Positions 30,102 to 39,594 of a stretch of DNA of 64,000 bases are shown piece by piece. Numbering within the stretch: position 1 is the stretch's first letter; the number at the start of each line of letters is the position of its first letter. A model generated the notes under the pieces. The model searched no databases and was not told the DNA's origin. It saw only the letters and a list, made by a program, of their open reading frames with translations. A program made the translations under genes and the position numbers. Source of the stretch: CAWAXW01 sp963786155 (GTDB lineage Bacteria; Actinomycetota; CADDZG01; WHSQ01); the NCBI GenBank assembly GCA_963786155.1, contig CAWAXW010000006.1:620001-684000 (forward strand), read 5' to 3'.

Positions 30102-31576
30102 ATGGCCGACGACACGAAACGCCGCAAGGCCACGTCCACGTCCAACTACGGCGTCTCCCGACGGGAGAGCCACGATGCAAGCGCCTTTTACGCCCGGTTC
30201 AAGGTGCCGAAGATCTCTTGGGACGAGACTTTGGTGGCGGCTCCGGAGGTGGACCAGATCTATGTAAATGACGCCCGGGATATGGCTCAGTTACCGGACA
30301 AGTGCGTCGCTTTGGTAGTCACTTCCCCTCCGTACTTCGCAGGCAAGGAATATGAAGAGGCCCTCGGCGAGGGTCACGTCCCTTCCAGCTACGTCGAGTA
30401 CCTCGAGCTGCTTCACGACGTCTTCGAGGAGTGCCTGCGCGTGAGTTGAACCCGGCGGCCGGATCGTGGTCAACGTCGCGAACCTTGGGCGCAAGCCCTA
30501 TAGGAGCCTCTCGGCCGACGTTATCCACATCCTCCAAGACCGCCTCGGTATGTCGCTGCGCGGCCGAGATCATCTGGCAGAAGAGCCAGGGAGCGGGGGG
30601 TTCTTGCGCTTGGGGGTCGTTCCAGAACGCGGACAATCCAGTGCTTCGTGACATCACTGAACGTGTGGTCGTTGCATCAAAGGGCCGTTTCGATCGCGCC
30701 GTGGCACGCCGACTTCGTGAGAAGAAAGAGTTGCCCCACGAGGCGTCGATCTTTAGAGACGAGTTCATGGAGGCAACCCTGGACCTCTGGGACATCCCCC
30801 CCGAGAGTGCAACTCGGGTCGGTCATCCGGCGCCGTTCCCAGTAGAGCTGCCCCAACGGCTGATCGAGCTGTACACGTATAGGGGTGATCTGGTCCTCGA
30901 CCCATTCGCAGGGTCCGGTTCGGCCGCTGTTGCCGCTCTACGGAGCAACCGTCACTACGCTCGGACGAAATCGACCCCGACTATGCAGGCCGCGCTCAGG
31001 CTCGCTTGAATGAGGAGAGGGTCGAGCTTGAGCGCTCCCGCGAGTTGCGCGAACGGATGCGGGTTGTGCTTCCAGCTACTCCTGCGCCGGCCCGTGAGAA
31101 CGAGCCGTTCCAATCACGGGCCGTGCGCGAGGGAAGACGAGCCAAAGAGATCGCAGAGGAGGTGTTGCGGCAGTGCGGATTCAGCCACATCAGCAGCGAT
31201 CGGCGCTTCCGCAACGGGGTCGAGGTGAACTTCGTTGCCATGGATGCTGATGGACGCCGTTGGTTCTTCGACGTCTCGGGAGCGTTCACGTCGAGTCGCG
31301 CCGGCCTCCGGAGGACCGATACGTTGTGGAAGGCGCTGGGGAAGGCGGCGATCCTTCGGAGGACCGAGCCGGACAGCAGACTGATCCTGCTCACAACCGA
31401 TCTTCCTCCCCGACGAAGCGGGCGGCGCAGCGCTCCGAAGCGGACGCGGCCATATCTTCCACGACGCCATCGAGATGCTGTCGCCAGAGGGGCAGGAGCG
31501 ATTGCTCGCTTACGCCCGAGGAGAGGGTTACGACGAGCCCCTGGCCGACGATGACACCGACTCACATACGGAGTAG
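30102..31576 (+). CDS. DNA methyltransferase (beta-class N4/N6) with C-terminal nuclease-fold-like domain (frameshifted)
   Basis: The ATG at 30102 follows GGGGAGGG. The catalytic motif TSPPYFAGKEYEE is at about 30321 and the AdoMet motif DPFAGSGSAAVAAL at about 30900; this order (IV before I) marks a beta-class amino-methyltransferase of N6-adenine or N4-cytosine. Other blocks: NVANLGRKPYRSLSADVI, EIIWQKSQGAGG, RVGHPAPFPVELPQRLIELY. At least four frame changes occur (about 30450, 30570, 30970, 31405). A C-terminal ~170-residue part follows (AKEIAEEVLRQCGFSHISSD, RFRNGVEVNFVAMDADGRRW, FFDVSGAF, HIFHDAIEMLSPEG), resembling a PD-(D/E)xK core with the Lys replaced. It could be an orphan epigenetic methylase or a modification unit. 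Confidence 0.68.
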
Positions 31577-31608
31577 CCGGTCCTCTGAGCACTCACCCTT
31601 TGAGCTCG

Positions 31609-31935
31609 ATGAAGGCCTTTGCGATAGTGCGTGGCGAGGAACCCCAGGTGTTCCTGGCAGAGAACGCCGACGTGCTTGCGAGAGCTCTGGCGCTGCATCT
31701 CGTCGCGCAGCTGCCCGCCGCAGCAGTGACGTCCGAGGCGCGGCTCGAGGAAATGAGGTCGGCCCTTCTCGAGGAACGCTGGGCCGACGCCCTCGTCGTG
31801 TGGATCGAGGAGACGGGCGTCGCGGTCGATGTGTATGACGAAGCGCCGAGGTCGTGGAGAACAGATGACATCGACCTGGAAAGGGCCTTGCTCGAGATCC
31901 GACTGGCACCGGTCTTCTCCGATTCCGATGACTAG
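31609..31935 (+). CDS. Small acidic protein of unknown function
   Basis: A 108-residue protein with an intact frame among broken neighbours (MKAFAIVRGEEPQVFLAENA ... LARALALHLVAQLPAAAV). The ATG at 31609 is preferred; an in-frame TTG lies nine bases upstream. It is mostly helical by composition and has no signal peptide or membrane segment. It follows the methyltransferase by 32 bases and may be co-transcribed with it. The stop interlocks with the converging thioesterase gene at CTAG. No family was recognised. Confidence 0.55.
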   Translation: MKAFAIVRGEEPQVFLAENADVLARALALHLVAQLPAAAVTSEARLEEMRSALLEERWADALVVWIEETGVAVDVYDEAPRSWRTDDIDLERALLEIRLAPVFSDSDD

Positions 31936-32717
31936 CGTGGGCCGATGAAGAGCGATTGCAAGCTGCGCCCGATGGGGCCGGTTTCGTCGTAGATCGTCGA
32001 AGCGCATACGCCGATCCCGTCGGGCTCAGGGCATCGTTGACCGCGTCGAGGCAAGTAACTCGCCCGCGGGGTAGCGATGCAGATACACGCTCAGGTCCGG
32101 GTTGATGCTGAACCACTTCGTGAAGTCGATCGGGGCAGACACCCCACTGGCGGAGTCGGCCAGGATGAGCGTCCGCGTCAACGGCGAGTTGGGCTCGCCT
32201 TCTATCAAGGGGTAGCGAGGCCGGGCCCAGGCGATGCCGGGCCCGGGCTCTATGAAGGCTCCCCCCACGAAACTCCACTCCATCGCCACGAGGTATCCCG
32301 ACAGCGCGCCGGAGCGGAAGAACTCGACCGGATGGCCCTCGTCGGGGCCGGGCGGGACTTTGGCTTCATAGGTAGCTCCGTGATCGACCGGTGGTGCGGA
32401 TGCGCCACACGCTCGCGCTCATGACCACCGTTCCCTCGTGGGAGAGCCGCGCCTCGACTAACTGCACGCTGCCGCAGCCATCGCCGACGAAGTCGGCGTC
32501 CACTTCGAGCGAGGCCACGGTTACGGGTTTGAGGATGTCGAACGTGATGCGAGCGACCCTCAGATCGAGCCCGATCGTCGACGCGCTCTACGACAGCTCC
32601 GAGGAGGGCGGCGGGGGGACCGGCGTGCTGGAGCTCTCGTCCCAGGGGCCGGCGGTGTGAGGGGTCGATACGTATCGACCCTCGTCCTCCTGTCTTATAG
32701 AAGGCCTCTTCGGGCAT
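31932..32717 (-). CDS. Thioesterase-superfamily (TesB/4HBT-like) protein (frameshifted)
   Basis: The ATG at 32717 has an excellent GGAGGTG six bases upstream. Pieces from three frames line up with acyl-CoA thioesterase-like double-hotdog proteins: GRYVSTPHTAGPWDESS, QHAGPPAALLGAVVERVDDR, SVQLVEARLSHEGTVVMSAS, then VAMEWSFVGGAFIEPGPGIA, PLIEGEPNSPLTRTLILADS, SINPDLSVYLHRYPAGE, CLDAVNDALSPTG and finally VCASTIYDETGPIGRSLQSL to TAG at 31934-31932. The family hydrolyses acyl-CoA esters; the substrate is unknown. At least four indels are needed to join it. Confidence 0.68.
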
Positions 32718-32952
32718 TTCCCACCTCCGTTTTTTCCCTTCAGGCTACCGGGACAGGGAGTTGGGCCCCGGGGTGGAGAAGTAGTAGGGGGTCGGTGGGC
32801 CCGGCCCGAGAAGGCCATCACGTGGGGTGATTTTGGGCCTTTGGGTTTTTTCCCCACCGTTTGACCCCGGTCCCCCATCTGGGGCGCGTTGCTGTCCCGG
32901 GCCCCGGCCCATCGCCCATCGGGGCCACGGAGCAAGCTTCTACCAAGCTGAG

Positions 32953-33856
32953 GTGATTCGTTCCGCGGTAACGGTTCGTCGAGCACACGTCGTCGAGATC
33001 GCCGTGCTCCTGGCCGTCCTCATCGCGCCCGCAGCGGTATCCGTCCCGTCGATGGCGCAGCCGTCCCAGGACGAGCGAGACACGGCTCGTGATTCTCGAG
33101 AGTCTTCGCTCCGACCTCGCCGGAGCCGTCCCCGCGCTACGGCGACCTCCGGGATGGATCGATACCGTCGGCGCCGAGATGGCCGCGCTCGAGCTCGGGG
33201 TTCGCCACGACGCTCGCAGGATGATCGCTCTCGAGCGCAATGCCGTCGGTCTCGCTCGCACTCTCTACATCGGCGGGATGGTCGACGGCCTCGAAGGGCT
33301 TCTGACCACGAGAGACCTCGGAGACATCGAGACCCGGCTCGAATACCTCGAGTCTTCCAGCGAGGCCCACGTGGGAACCTTCACCCGGCTCGCCGCCGAC
33401 CGGGCGGCCCTCAACCATCGCCTGGACGACCTGGATGCAAAGCGAGCACGGCTCGTGGCCGCCGCAGAGGAGCTCAACGACCTGCGAGCGGCGATCGCCG
33501 AGGGGATCGCCGAACAGGAGGCCGAAGTGGCGGCCATCGACGCCGCCGTGCTCGCCGCCGCACAGGACATCGTGAGCCACCCGGCCCCCTCGATCACGCC
33601 GCCGGTGCCCAGCGGCCCACTCGCGCCGACTGGGACGCGATCGCGATGTGCGAGAGCGGGGGCAACTGGCACATCGACTCGACCTACGACGGGGGACTTC
33701 AGTTCCACCCGGACACGTGGCTCGGCTACGGCGGGGGCCGGTACGCGCGCTACGCCTGGCAGGCGACGACGCGAGCAGCAGATAGCTATCGCCGAGAAGG
33801 TCCTCGACGCCCAGGGCCCCGGAGCCTGGCCCCACTGCTTCCAGTGGGCATCCTGA
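32953..33856 (+). CDS. Rpf-like (resuscitation-promoting factor) secreted transglycosylase with coiled coil (frameshifted)
   Basis: The GTG at 32953 begins a signal sequence (VEIAVLLAVLIAPAAVSVPS). After a frame change near 33080 a coiled-coil stalk follows (MAALELGVRHDARRMIALER ... AEELNDLRAAIAEGIAEQEA), of the type seen before NlpC/P60 or Rpf domains. After a second change near 33625 the Rpf domain reads ADWDAIAMCESGGNWHID (catalytic Glu), TYDGGLQFHPDTWLGYGG. After a third change near 33773 it ends REQQIAIAEKVLDAQGPGAW, PHCFQWAS. Rpf enzymes cleave peptidoglycan and promote regrowth from dormancy. All three breaks look like sequence errors. Confidence 0.75.
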
Positions 33857-33984
33857 CCCCATGACTAGCCCGCTTTGATAGCTTCGAGGGGAATTCTCGC
33901 CGGTATTGCGTAGTCCTGGGGGTTGAGTTTCGCCCTTTTCCGTCCGAAAACACAAGGGAAGGCATCGGACAATCAAAGGGCATC

Positions 33985-35061
33985 ATGGAGAGCTGGCAGA
34001 TCCAGTCTGCGACGTTCCTCGTCATCGACGACGAGCCTCAGAACGTGGGCCTGTTGGAGCGCGTCATCAAAGAGGCGGGCTACAAGCACGTCGCGACAGC
34101 CACCAGTGGTCACGAAGCCCTGGGCCTGCTCGAGATCCACACGCCCGACATCGTTCTGCTCGACCTGCACATGCCAGACATGGACGGGATTGCCGTTATG
34201 GAGGCGATGCAGCGGATCGTCCCGAGCGAAGAGTTCGTACCGGTCTTGGTCCTAACCGCTGACGTCACCACGGAGGCCAAGCAGGATGCGCTTCGTCTGG
34301 GGGCCGCGGACTTCGTAAGCAAGCCGTTCAATCCGGTCGAGATAATCCTTCGCATCCAGAACCTTCTCAGGTCCCGTTTCCTCCAACAGCAGATCCGCAA
34401 CCAGAAGAAACTCCTTGAGCAGCGTGTGCGAGAGCGTACGGAGGAGCTTCAAGAAGCCCAGATCGAGATCCTCGACAGGCTCGCCCAGGCAGCCGAACGA
34501 CGTGACGACGACACTGGCATGCATACGAAGCGTGTTGCACGCACGGCGGTCGAGATCGCGATCGAGCTCGGGCTTCCCCCCGAAGAGGTCCAGCTCATCT
34601 GGCGTGCCGCACCGCTGCACGACCTCGGCAAGATCGGCATCCCCGATTCGATCCTTCTGAAGGACGGGCCCCTGACGCCCGAAGAGTTCGAGCAGATGAA
34701 GTCTCACACCACGATCGGCGCGCAGAACCTGTCCGGCGGCCAGTCCCGGCTCCTGCAACTCGCCGAGGAGATCGCGCTGACGCACCACGAGCGTTGGGAT
34801 GGGACCGGATATCACGGGATGCGCGGCGAGGACATTCCCCTCCATGGCCGGATCGTGGCGGTCGCAGATGTTTTCGACGCACTAACTCACTCGAGGCCTT
34901 ACAAGGACAAGTGGACCGAGGAGGAGGCCCTCGACGAGATCGCGTCGGGCAGCGGAACGCAGTTCGATCCCCGGGTTGTGAACGCTTTCCTGAAATGCAG
35001 AGGCCGTACCGACCTGATCCAAGACGACTTCGACACCGCCGTAGCTTTCGTTATCAACTAA
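33985..35061 (+). CDS. Response regulator with HD-GYP phosphodiesterase output (RpfG-like)
   Basis: A 358-residue protein. The receiver domain (residues 8-128) has acidic pair D15-D16, phospho-acceptor D60 and K113. A coiled linker (LLEQRVRERTEELQEAQIEI) leads to an HD-GYP domain: H180 in TGMHTKRVA, HD at 212-213 in PLHDLGKIGIP, HH at 267-268, and WDGTGYH at 271-277 where the family usually has GYP. HD-GYP proteins hydrolyse cyclic di-GMP; the Pro-to-His change is seen in some divergent members and makes activity uncertain. No kinase partner is adjacent. The stop interlocks with the converging gene (CTAA). Confidence 0.93.
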   Translation: MESWQIQSATFLVIDDEPQNVGLLERVIKEAGYKHVATATSGHEALGLLEIHTPDIVLLDLHMPDMDGIAVMEAMQRIVPSEEFVPVLVLTADVTTEAKQDALRLGAADFVSKPFNPVEIILRIQNLLRSRFLQQQIRNQKKLLEQRVRERTEELQEAQIEILDRLAQAAERRDDDTGMHTKRVARTAVEIAIELGLPPEEVQLIWRAAPLHDLGKIGIPDSILLKDGPLTPEEFEQMKSHTTIGAQNLSGGQSRLLQLAEEIALTHHERWDGTGYHGMRGEDIPLHGRIVAVADVFDALTHSRPYKDKWTEEEALDEIASGSGTQFDPRVVNAFLKCRGRTDLIQDDFDTAVAFVIN

Positions 35062-36218
35062 CGCTCAGCGCGAGCCTGCTGCGGGCGTCGGCCCCACGCG
35101 AGGACCAACCCCACCACCAACGCGCCCCCCACATAGATGAGCCATCCGGGGGGCCCGGACTCAGTCGGTTGTTCGGTTGCCGCCGGCGGGAGGCGCGGGG
35201 GGATCCAATCGACTTTGCCCCCGAGCCCGAGCTCTTGGTCGCCGAGAACCATCGGCGTTGTCCACTCGAGAATGGTCCTGCGCTCGTCCCCCAGGTTCGA
35301 TCTGTGCTCCGCGCTGGTCGGCAACAGTGCGCGGTACTCGAGCCAAGCCCAGAAGGGCTGCTCCGACAGACGCTGCCATCGTGGGGGTGCGGACGCGTCG
35401 GCCGACTTGGGGACCGAGCGGATCGTTTGGTTGCCTCCTAGGTAGTAGCTGGGAGAGCGCGTGTTCCCGAAGACCCCTTCCGGACCTATGCGCAGGAACG
35501 GCTCGCCGTCGCGGCCCGGCACCGCAAGTTCCTGGGGCGTGTCGTTGCGCACGTACACGGCCGGGATGGACCCCGGCAGGAGCCTCACCTCGAGCCCCTC
35601 GACGCTAGGGGTATCGGTGGCCTCGGTCACGAAGTGCCCGTGGCCATCGATGGGCTCGAAATCGCCTCGGACCGTGATCGACTCGTCTTCGTAGACGGCG
35701 TTGATCGCCCATTCGGTGGACTGGCCCGGCCGATGCTGGACGCGGGGGTCGAACCACGACCACGCATCCGTTCGCTCTAATAGAACCCACTTCGGTTTCG
35801 CCCCTGCGCTCAGACCGGGGGGCAGCGGGCGCTTGCCGGTGGGATCCAACGCCGTGTAGGACGCGGGGGAAGAGATGTTGGACTCGACCCTGCCCTTGCC
35901 GATGCGTAGGAACGGATCACCGGATTCGTCGAGCATGACGAGCCACGAGTCCGTCGGGTTGATGCCGACAACCGCCGCGGCCGTGATCATGGCCGCCTTG
36001 AACTCGATTCCTTCGATCTCCGGGGTCACCTCGACGATGACGGGGACGGCTTCGATCGCGGATTCTTCGTGGCCCTGGGCCGATGTCGTTAGACAAAGAA
36101 AGACGGCGGCCACGAGGGCCGCCGTCTTGAAGTGCCTTGGTTCTGGCGTGCTACTTACCCATCGGCGCGGTCGCCTGGCCGCCAATCGTCTTGGCGCCGA
36201 CCTGCACGATGCGCGCAT
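35058..36218 (-). CDS. Membrane-anchored ectodomain protein with internal duplication, partner of galactose-oxidase-like enzyme
   Basis: The open frame begins at an ATG inside the upstream gene. A GTG at 36113 just before AAVFLCLTTSAQG is an alternative start. The mature part contains two copies of a ~165-residue unit: GDPFLRIGKGRVESNISSPA with PKWVLLERTDAWSWFDPR, and GEPFLRIGPEGVFGNTRSPS with PRWQRLSEQPFWAWLEYR. A C-terminal membrane helix (GWLIYVGGALVVGLVLAWG) and basic stop-transfer tail anchor it. No family was recognised. Its 5' end overlaps or abuts the galactose-oxidase-like gene, so the two are probably made together at the cell surface. Confidence 0.62.
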   Translation of the reverse strand: MRASCRSAPRRLAARRPRRWVSSTPEPRHFKTAALVAAVFLCLTTSAQGHEESAIEAVPVIVEVTPEIEGIEFKAAMITAAAVVGINPTDSWLVMLDESGDPFLRIGKGRVESNISSPASYTALDPTGKRPLPPGLSAGAKPKWVLLERTDAWSWFDPRVQHRPGQSTEWAINAVYEDESITVRGDFEPIDGHGHFVTEATDTPSVEGLEVRLLPGSIPAVYVRNDTPQELAVPGRDGEPFLRIGPEGVFGNTRSPSYYLGGNQTIRSVPKSADASAPPRWQRLSEQPFWAWLEYRALLPTSAEHRSNLGDERRTILEWTTPMVLGDQELGLGGKVDWIPPRLPPAATEQPTESGPPGWLIYVGGALVVGLVLAWGRRPQQARAER

Positions 36219-37962
36219 TCGAGGGAGTAATTCCTTTGCCGTTGTCCGTCATGATGAACAGGTAGTAGTACCCCGGAGGAGCAACGCTACCGCTCGGCGG
36301 AGCTTTCACGTCCAGCTTGTTGCCCTTGGCCTTGAAGTCCAGCTCGACGGCCCGCTGGTCGGCGTCGGTGATGTGGGTCGTCGTCGGAAGGTGCATGAGC
36401 ATGACCTTCTTCACCTTGCCGGCGTCGGAGGACCCAACGGTGAAGTCCTTGCCCCACGCGATGCCCTTCTGCACGGACGAGATGCTCGGGCGGTCGCCGC
36501 GGAACAGATACGGCGGCTCGAGGATCTCGAACGACGGGTCCTTGAGGTTGTTCGTGCCTGTTGCCGGCTGCGTGGTGTTGTCGCCGGTCGGGCCGTAGGC
36601 GTTGTTGATCGGCGAGTGGCCGGCGACGAGCACCCGGCCGTCGGGCAGGAGCAGCGCGGTGTTGTGGTACGTACGGACGCGGTTGGCCTCGCCGAGCGAG
36701 ACCCACTCGTCGCCGGTCCACATCTCGGCCTCCTTGACCGGCGACTCGGCTCCCGGCTGGATGACCTCGTCCTTGTCGGCTCCCGAAACCGCAACCACTT
36801 CGCCCGAGGGAAGCAGCACGCTGCTCGAGTACCAGCGCATGTTGTTCATCGGGGCGACTTCCTCGGCGGTTGCCGCGCCGCCTTCGACGTGGATCTTCTC
36901 GGTGATGTTCGTGGCAAGGAAGCTTCCCGGCGAGGTGCCCAGGGTGCCGCCGCCCACCAGGATGTCTGCAGACTTGTATGGAGGCTTCAGCGGCAGCATG
37001 ACCGAGAAGGCCCCGCTGCGAGCACCGTAGTTGCCGAGGCCGTATTGCGTCCACGCATTCGTCTTGGGGTCGTAAGCCTTGTAGAAGTTCCACAGCGCCT
37101 CGTCGGCCGAGTGCCCCATGGGCCCCCACATCTGCCCGACGCCGGAATAGAAGACCTCGCCGGTCGGCAGCAGGTGCATGCGTGCGAACAGAGGTAGCGA
37201 GGTCGAGCCGGTCTCACCGGTCTCCTTCCACTTCGAGGTCTCCGGATCGAAGATCTCGGTCTCGGCCACGTTGAATCCGCTGCTGTTGTAGAGCACCCGC
37301 TCAACGCCCCCCGCGACGAACAGCCGGCCATCGGGGATGGTGATCAGCGTGGGGTACCAGCGGGAGTAGTTCATCCACTGCTTGTTCAGGCTCCACTTGT
37401 CCGTCTTGTGGTCGAGGAAACGCACGGCGTTGGACCCGAACAGCTCGGAGGTCCCGGGGGGACCGCCCTCGCCGGTGTAGTCCTCGATGTTGACGGGATC
37501 CGGCTCCCAGATCGTGCCGCCGACAACCATCAACCGGCCGTCGGGGAGCAGCCTGAGATCTGCACAGAACATGTCGTGAGCGCCGCCGTCCTCGGGGGTC
37601 GGCGTCGTCCACTTGGGCTTCTTCCCACTGAGGTCGAGGATGCGCGAGCGGCTGTTCGTGGAGGTCCGGGCCGCATCGACCGGGAGAGGGAGGGCCGATT
37701 CTTCGAGGGACTCGAGCCCGCCGTAATAGACGACCCGGCCGTCGGGCAGAACGCCCATCGAGACGGCGGGTGGGATCTTCTTGGATTCCTTGGCGTTCTC
37801 CGGAGGCCGCTCTGCGAACAGGGCCATCTCGGCGAACGGTGCTACCCAGCGACCGACGGTGGCCGCGTCGTCGTCTGCTGCCGCTGCGACCCCCGGGGCG
37901 GTCGCGCTCACTCCGATCAGCAGAGTGATGGCTGCTACAGCTGAGATCAGCTTGCGGTGCAT
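36151..37962 (-). CDS. Secreted galactose oxidase/glyoxal oxidase-like copper radical enzyme
   Basis: 603 residues from the ATG at 37962, which is preceded by AGGAGGGGG. A signal peptide (AVAAITLLIGVSATAPGVAA) is followed by a Kelch propeller and a C-terminal Ig-like (DUF1929) domain. The copper-radical residues can be mapped: Cys133 (HDMFCAD) and Tyr203 (SRWYPTL) for the thioether cofactor, Tyr432-His433 (TYHNTALL) and His530 (TTTHITDADQR) as further ligands. The enzyme class oxidises alcohols or aldehydes to yield H2O2. In streptomycetes GlxA acts with a CslA glycan synthase; no such synthase is in this window. Confidence 0.9.
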   Translation of the reverse strand: MHRKLISAVAAITLLIGVSATAPGVAAAADDDAATVGRWVAPFAEMALFAERPPENAKESKKIPPAVSMGVLPDGRVVYYGGLESLEESALPLPVDAARTSTNSRSRILDLSGKKPKWTTPTPEDGGAHDMFCADLRLLPDGRLMVVGGTIWEPDPVNIEDYTGEGGPPGTSELFGSNAVRFLDHKTDKWSLNKQWMNYSRWYPTLITIPDGRLFVAGGVERVLYNSSGFNVAETEIFDPETSKWKETGETGSTSLPLFARMHLLPTGEVFYSGVGQMWGPMGHSADEALWNFYKAYDPKTNAWTQYGLGNYGARSGAFSVMLPLKPPYKSADILVGGGTLGTSPGSFLATNITEKIHVEGGAATAEEVAPMNNMRWYSSSVLLPSGEVVAVSGADKDEVIQPGAESPVKEAEMWTGDEWVSLGEANRVRTYHNTALLLPDGRVLVAGHSPINNAYGPTGDNTTQPATGTNNLKDPSFEILEPPYLFRGDRPSISSVQKGIAWGKDFTVGSSDAGKVKKVMLMHLPTTTHITDADQRAVELDFKAKGNKLDVKAPPSGSVAPPGYYYLFIMTDNGKGITPSNARIVQVGAKTIGGQATAPMGK

Positions 37963-38177
37963 CCTTCGCCCCCTCCTGCTTCGGGCGCGTCCCCATTGGC
38001 GCGCGAATCTGTCCGACTTGTGATGTTTCGCCGTCCGAAGGCCGAATCCCTGCCTCCCCTGGAGGCTCAATCGGGCCTCCGTAGGGGGCCGGTCCGGGTT
38101 CGACCTTGAGACTTGCCGGGGCCCGTAACCTGTCCCCTGACTGAGCTCCCGAACTAATAAGAGGAGTGGCGGCGGGC

Positions 38178-39593
38178 ATGGGCATCCGGGTGAAGAAGAC
38201 GAGGGTCGCTGTGGTCCTCTGCGTCGGCGCGACCGTGGCTCTGGTCCCCACCGGCCGGGCGACGGCCGAGGGCGTCCAGGTCTCGATGAGCATGCCGTCG
38301 CGAGGCGACGCCGGCGATGTCGTGAAACTGGATATAGCGCTGGCGGACCTGCGTCCCGAGACGGGAAGCCAGACGGTGACTGCATCGCTGACGTTTCCCA
38401 AGGCGCTCAAGCTGAGCCGCCTGACGACCACTTCGGGTCGCTGCATCGTTCCGACGTCGACATGTGACGTGAACCTCGACCCGTCGGGAGAACGAGTCCA
38501 TGTCGACGCAACTTTCCTCGTCGTGCGGCAGGGCTCCTACGAGATCTCGATTGCCGCGTGGGATGAAGAGGCGTCCGATCTATCGGAGGCGAGTCATGAG
38601 CTCTCGGTTGCGGGCCCAAGCTGTTCTGTCGTCGGGACGCTCGGGCCCGATCGTCTTTCCGGTACCGACTCCTCAGATGTCATCTGTGGGTTCTACGGTG
38701 ATGACACGTTCCGATCGGATCCCGATGATGACTTCCTTTCGGGAGGAAACGGCCTCGACACGGTCGACTTCACGAACGCGCGCGCTCGGGTGGAAGCCGA
38801 TCTCACCGTCGGCCGGTCGACCGGAAGCGGCAGCGACACCATGGACGGGGTCGAAGCGGCGATCGGTTCAGTCTTCGACGACGAGTTGCGCGGGACCAAT
38901 GGTCGCGACCGGCTCGAGGGCGGACCGGGCTCGGACCTCTTGGTGGGGCGCAGGGGGACCGATGAGCTCCATGGTGGGGGAGGAGACGACGATCTCGATG
39001 GCGGCTCCGGCCCCGACGCGCTGACCGGCGGCCCCGGCATCGACACGTGTTCCGATGCGAACAAGACCCGCAGACGAGGATGCGAACGAAGGTGGAACAT
39101 CCCGCCTTTCGCAGAGGGTGCGGGGGTCGCGCTCTTCTCGGTTTCACCCCGAACGCTCTTGGCAGGTTTCCATGAGTCGCTGTTCGACTCGGCAGCGCCT
39201 CTCGATCCTCTAGGCCCCCACGTCGTGATGTCTTCGAGAGGCCGGGGAACGTCGTCGACTTCTGCAGCAGATATCGCAGTGCCGGACGGGACGGTGGTGC
39301 GGGCTCCGGTCACGGGCAGGGTCGTGAACGTGCGCGACTACCGCCTGTATTGCAGCACGATCGACACGCAAGTGGTGATCCGCCCTCGAGGTTCTCCGAA
39401 CAAGCGGGTCATGATCGTGCACGTTACCGGGCCGCGCGTTGAACCCGGCGACCGAGTGATCTCGTCGGTCTCCAAGATAGGCACGGTGCGCAACCTGCCC
39501 TTCGGCAGCCAGATCGAACGCTACGAAGACGCGCCCCACATCCACATCGAGATCCACCAACAGGTCGCGCCCATCCCCGGCTGCGCCGCGTGA
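38178..39593 (+). CDS. Secreted protein with RTX repeats and lysostaphin-like (M23) C-terminal domain
   Basis: 471 residues from an ATG with GAGGAG eleven bases upstream. A signal peptide (VAVVLCVGATVALVPTGRAT) is followed by a cohesin-like beta-domain (residues 35-145), a Cys-capped RTX array (SCSVVGTLGPDRLSGTDSSD, DVICGFYGDD, GGDDDLDGGSGPD) and a C-terminal M23-type fold: VPDGTVVRAPVTGRVVNV, RVMIVHVTGPRVEPGDRV, and the metal-site-like PHIHIEIHQ. The first zinc ligand motif (HxxxD) reads SAADIAV and lacks its His, so it may bind but not cut cell wall. It does not carry the SKRNNM tail. Confidence 0.8.
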   Translation: MGIRVKKTRVAVVLCVGATVALVPTGRATAEGVQVSMSMPSRGDAGDVVKLDIALADLRPETGSQTVTASLTFPKALKLSRLTTTSGRCIVPTSTCDVNLDPSGERVHVDATFLVVRQGSYEISIAAWDEEASDLSEASHELSVAGPSCSVVGTLGPDRLSGTDSSDVICGFYGDDTFRSDPDDDFLSGGNGLDTVDFTNARARVEADLTVGRSTGSGSDTMDGVEAAIGSVFDDELRGTNGRDRLEGGPGSDLLVGRRGTDELHGGGGDDDLDGGSGPDALTGGPGIDTCSDANKTRRRGCERRWNIPPFAEGAGVALFSVSPRTLLAGFHESLFDSAAPLDPLGPHVVMSSRGRGTSSTSAADIAVPDGTVVRAPVTGRVVNVRDYRLYCSTIDTQVVIRPRGSPNKRVMIVHVTGPRVEPGDRVISSVSKIGTVRNLPFGSQIERYEDAPHIHIEIHQQVAPIPGCAA

Positions 39594-39594
39594 G

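Noticed and set aside
33137..33976. Minus-strand open frame opposite the Rpf gene
   Set aside because: The plus strand, once frame-corrected, gives a complete signal peptide, coiled coil and Rpf domain; the antisense translation matches nothing.
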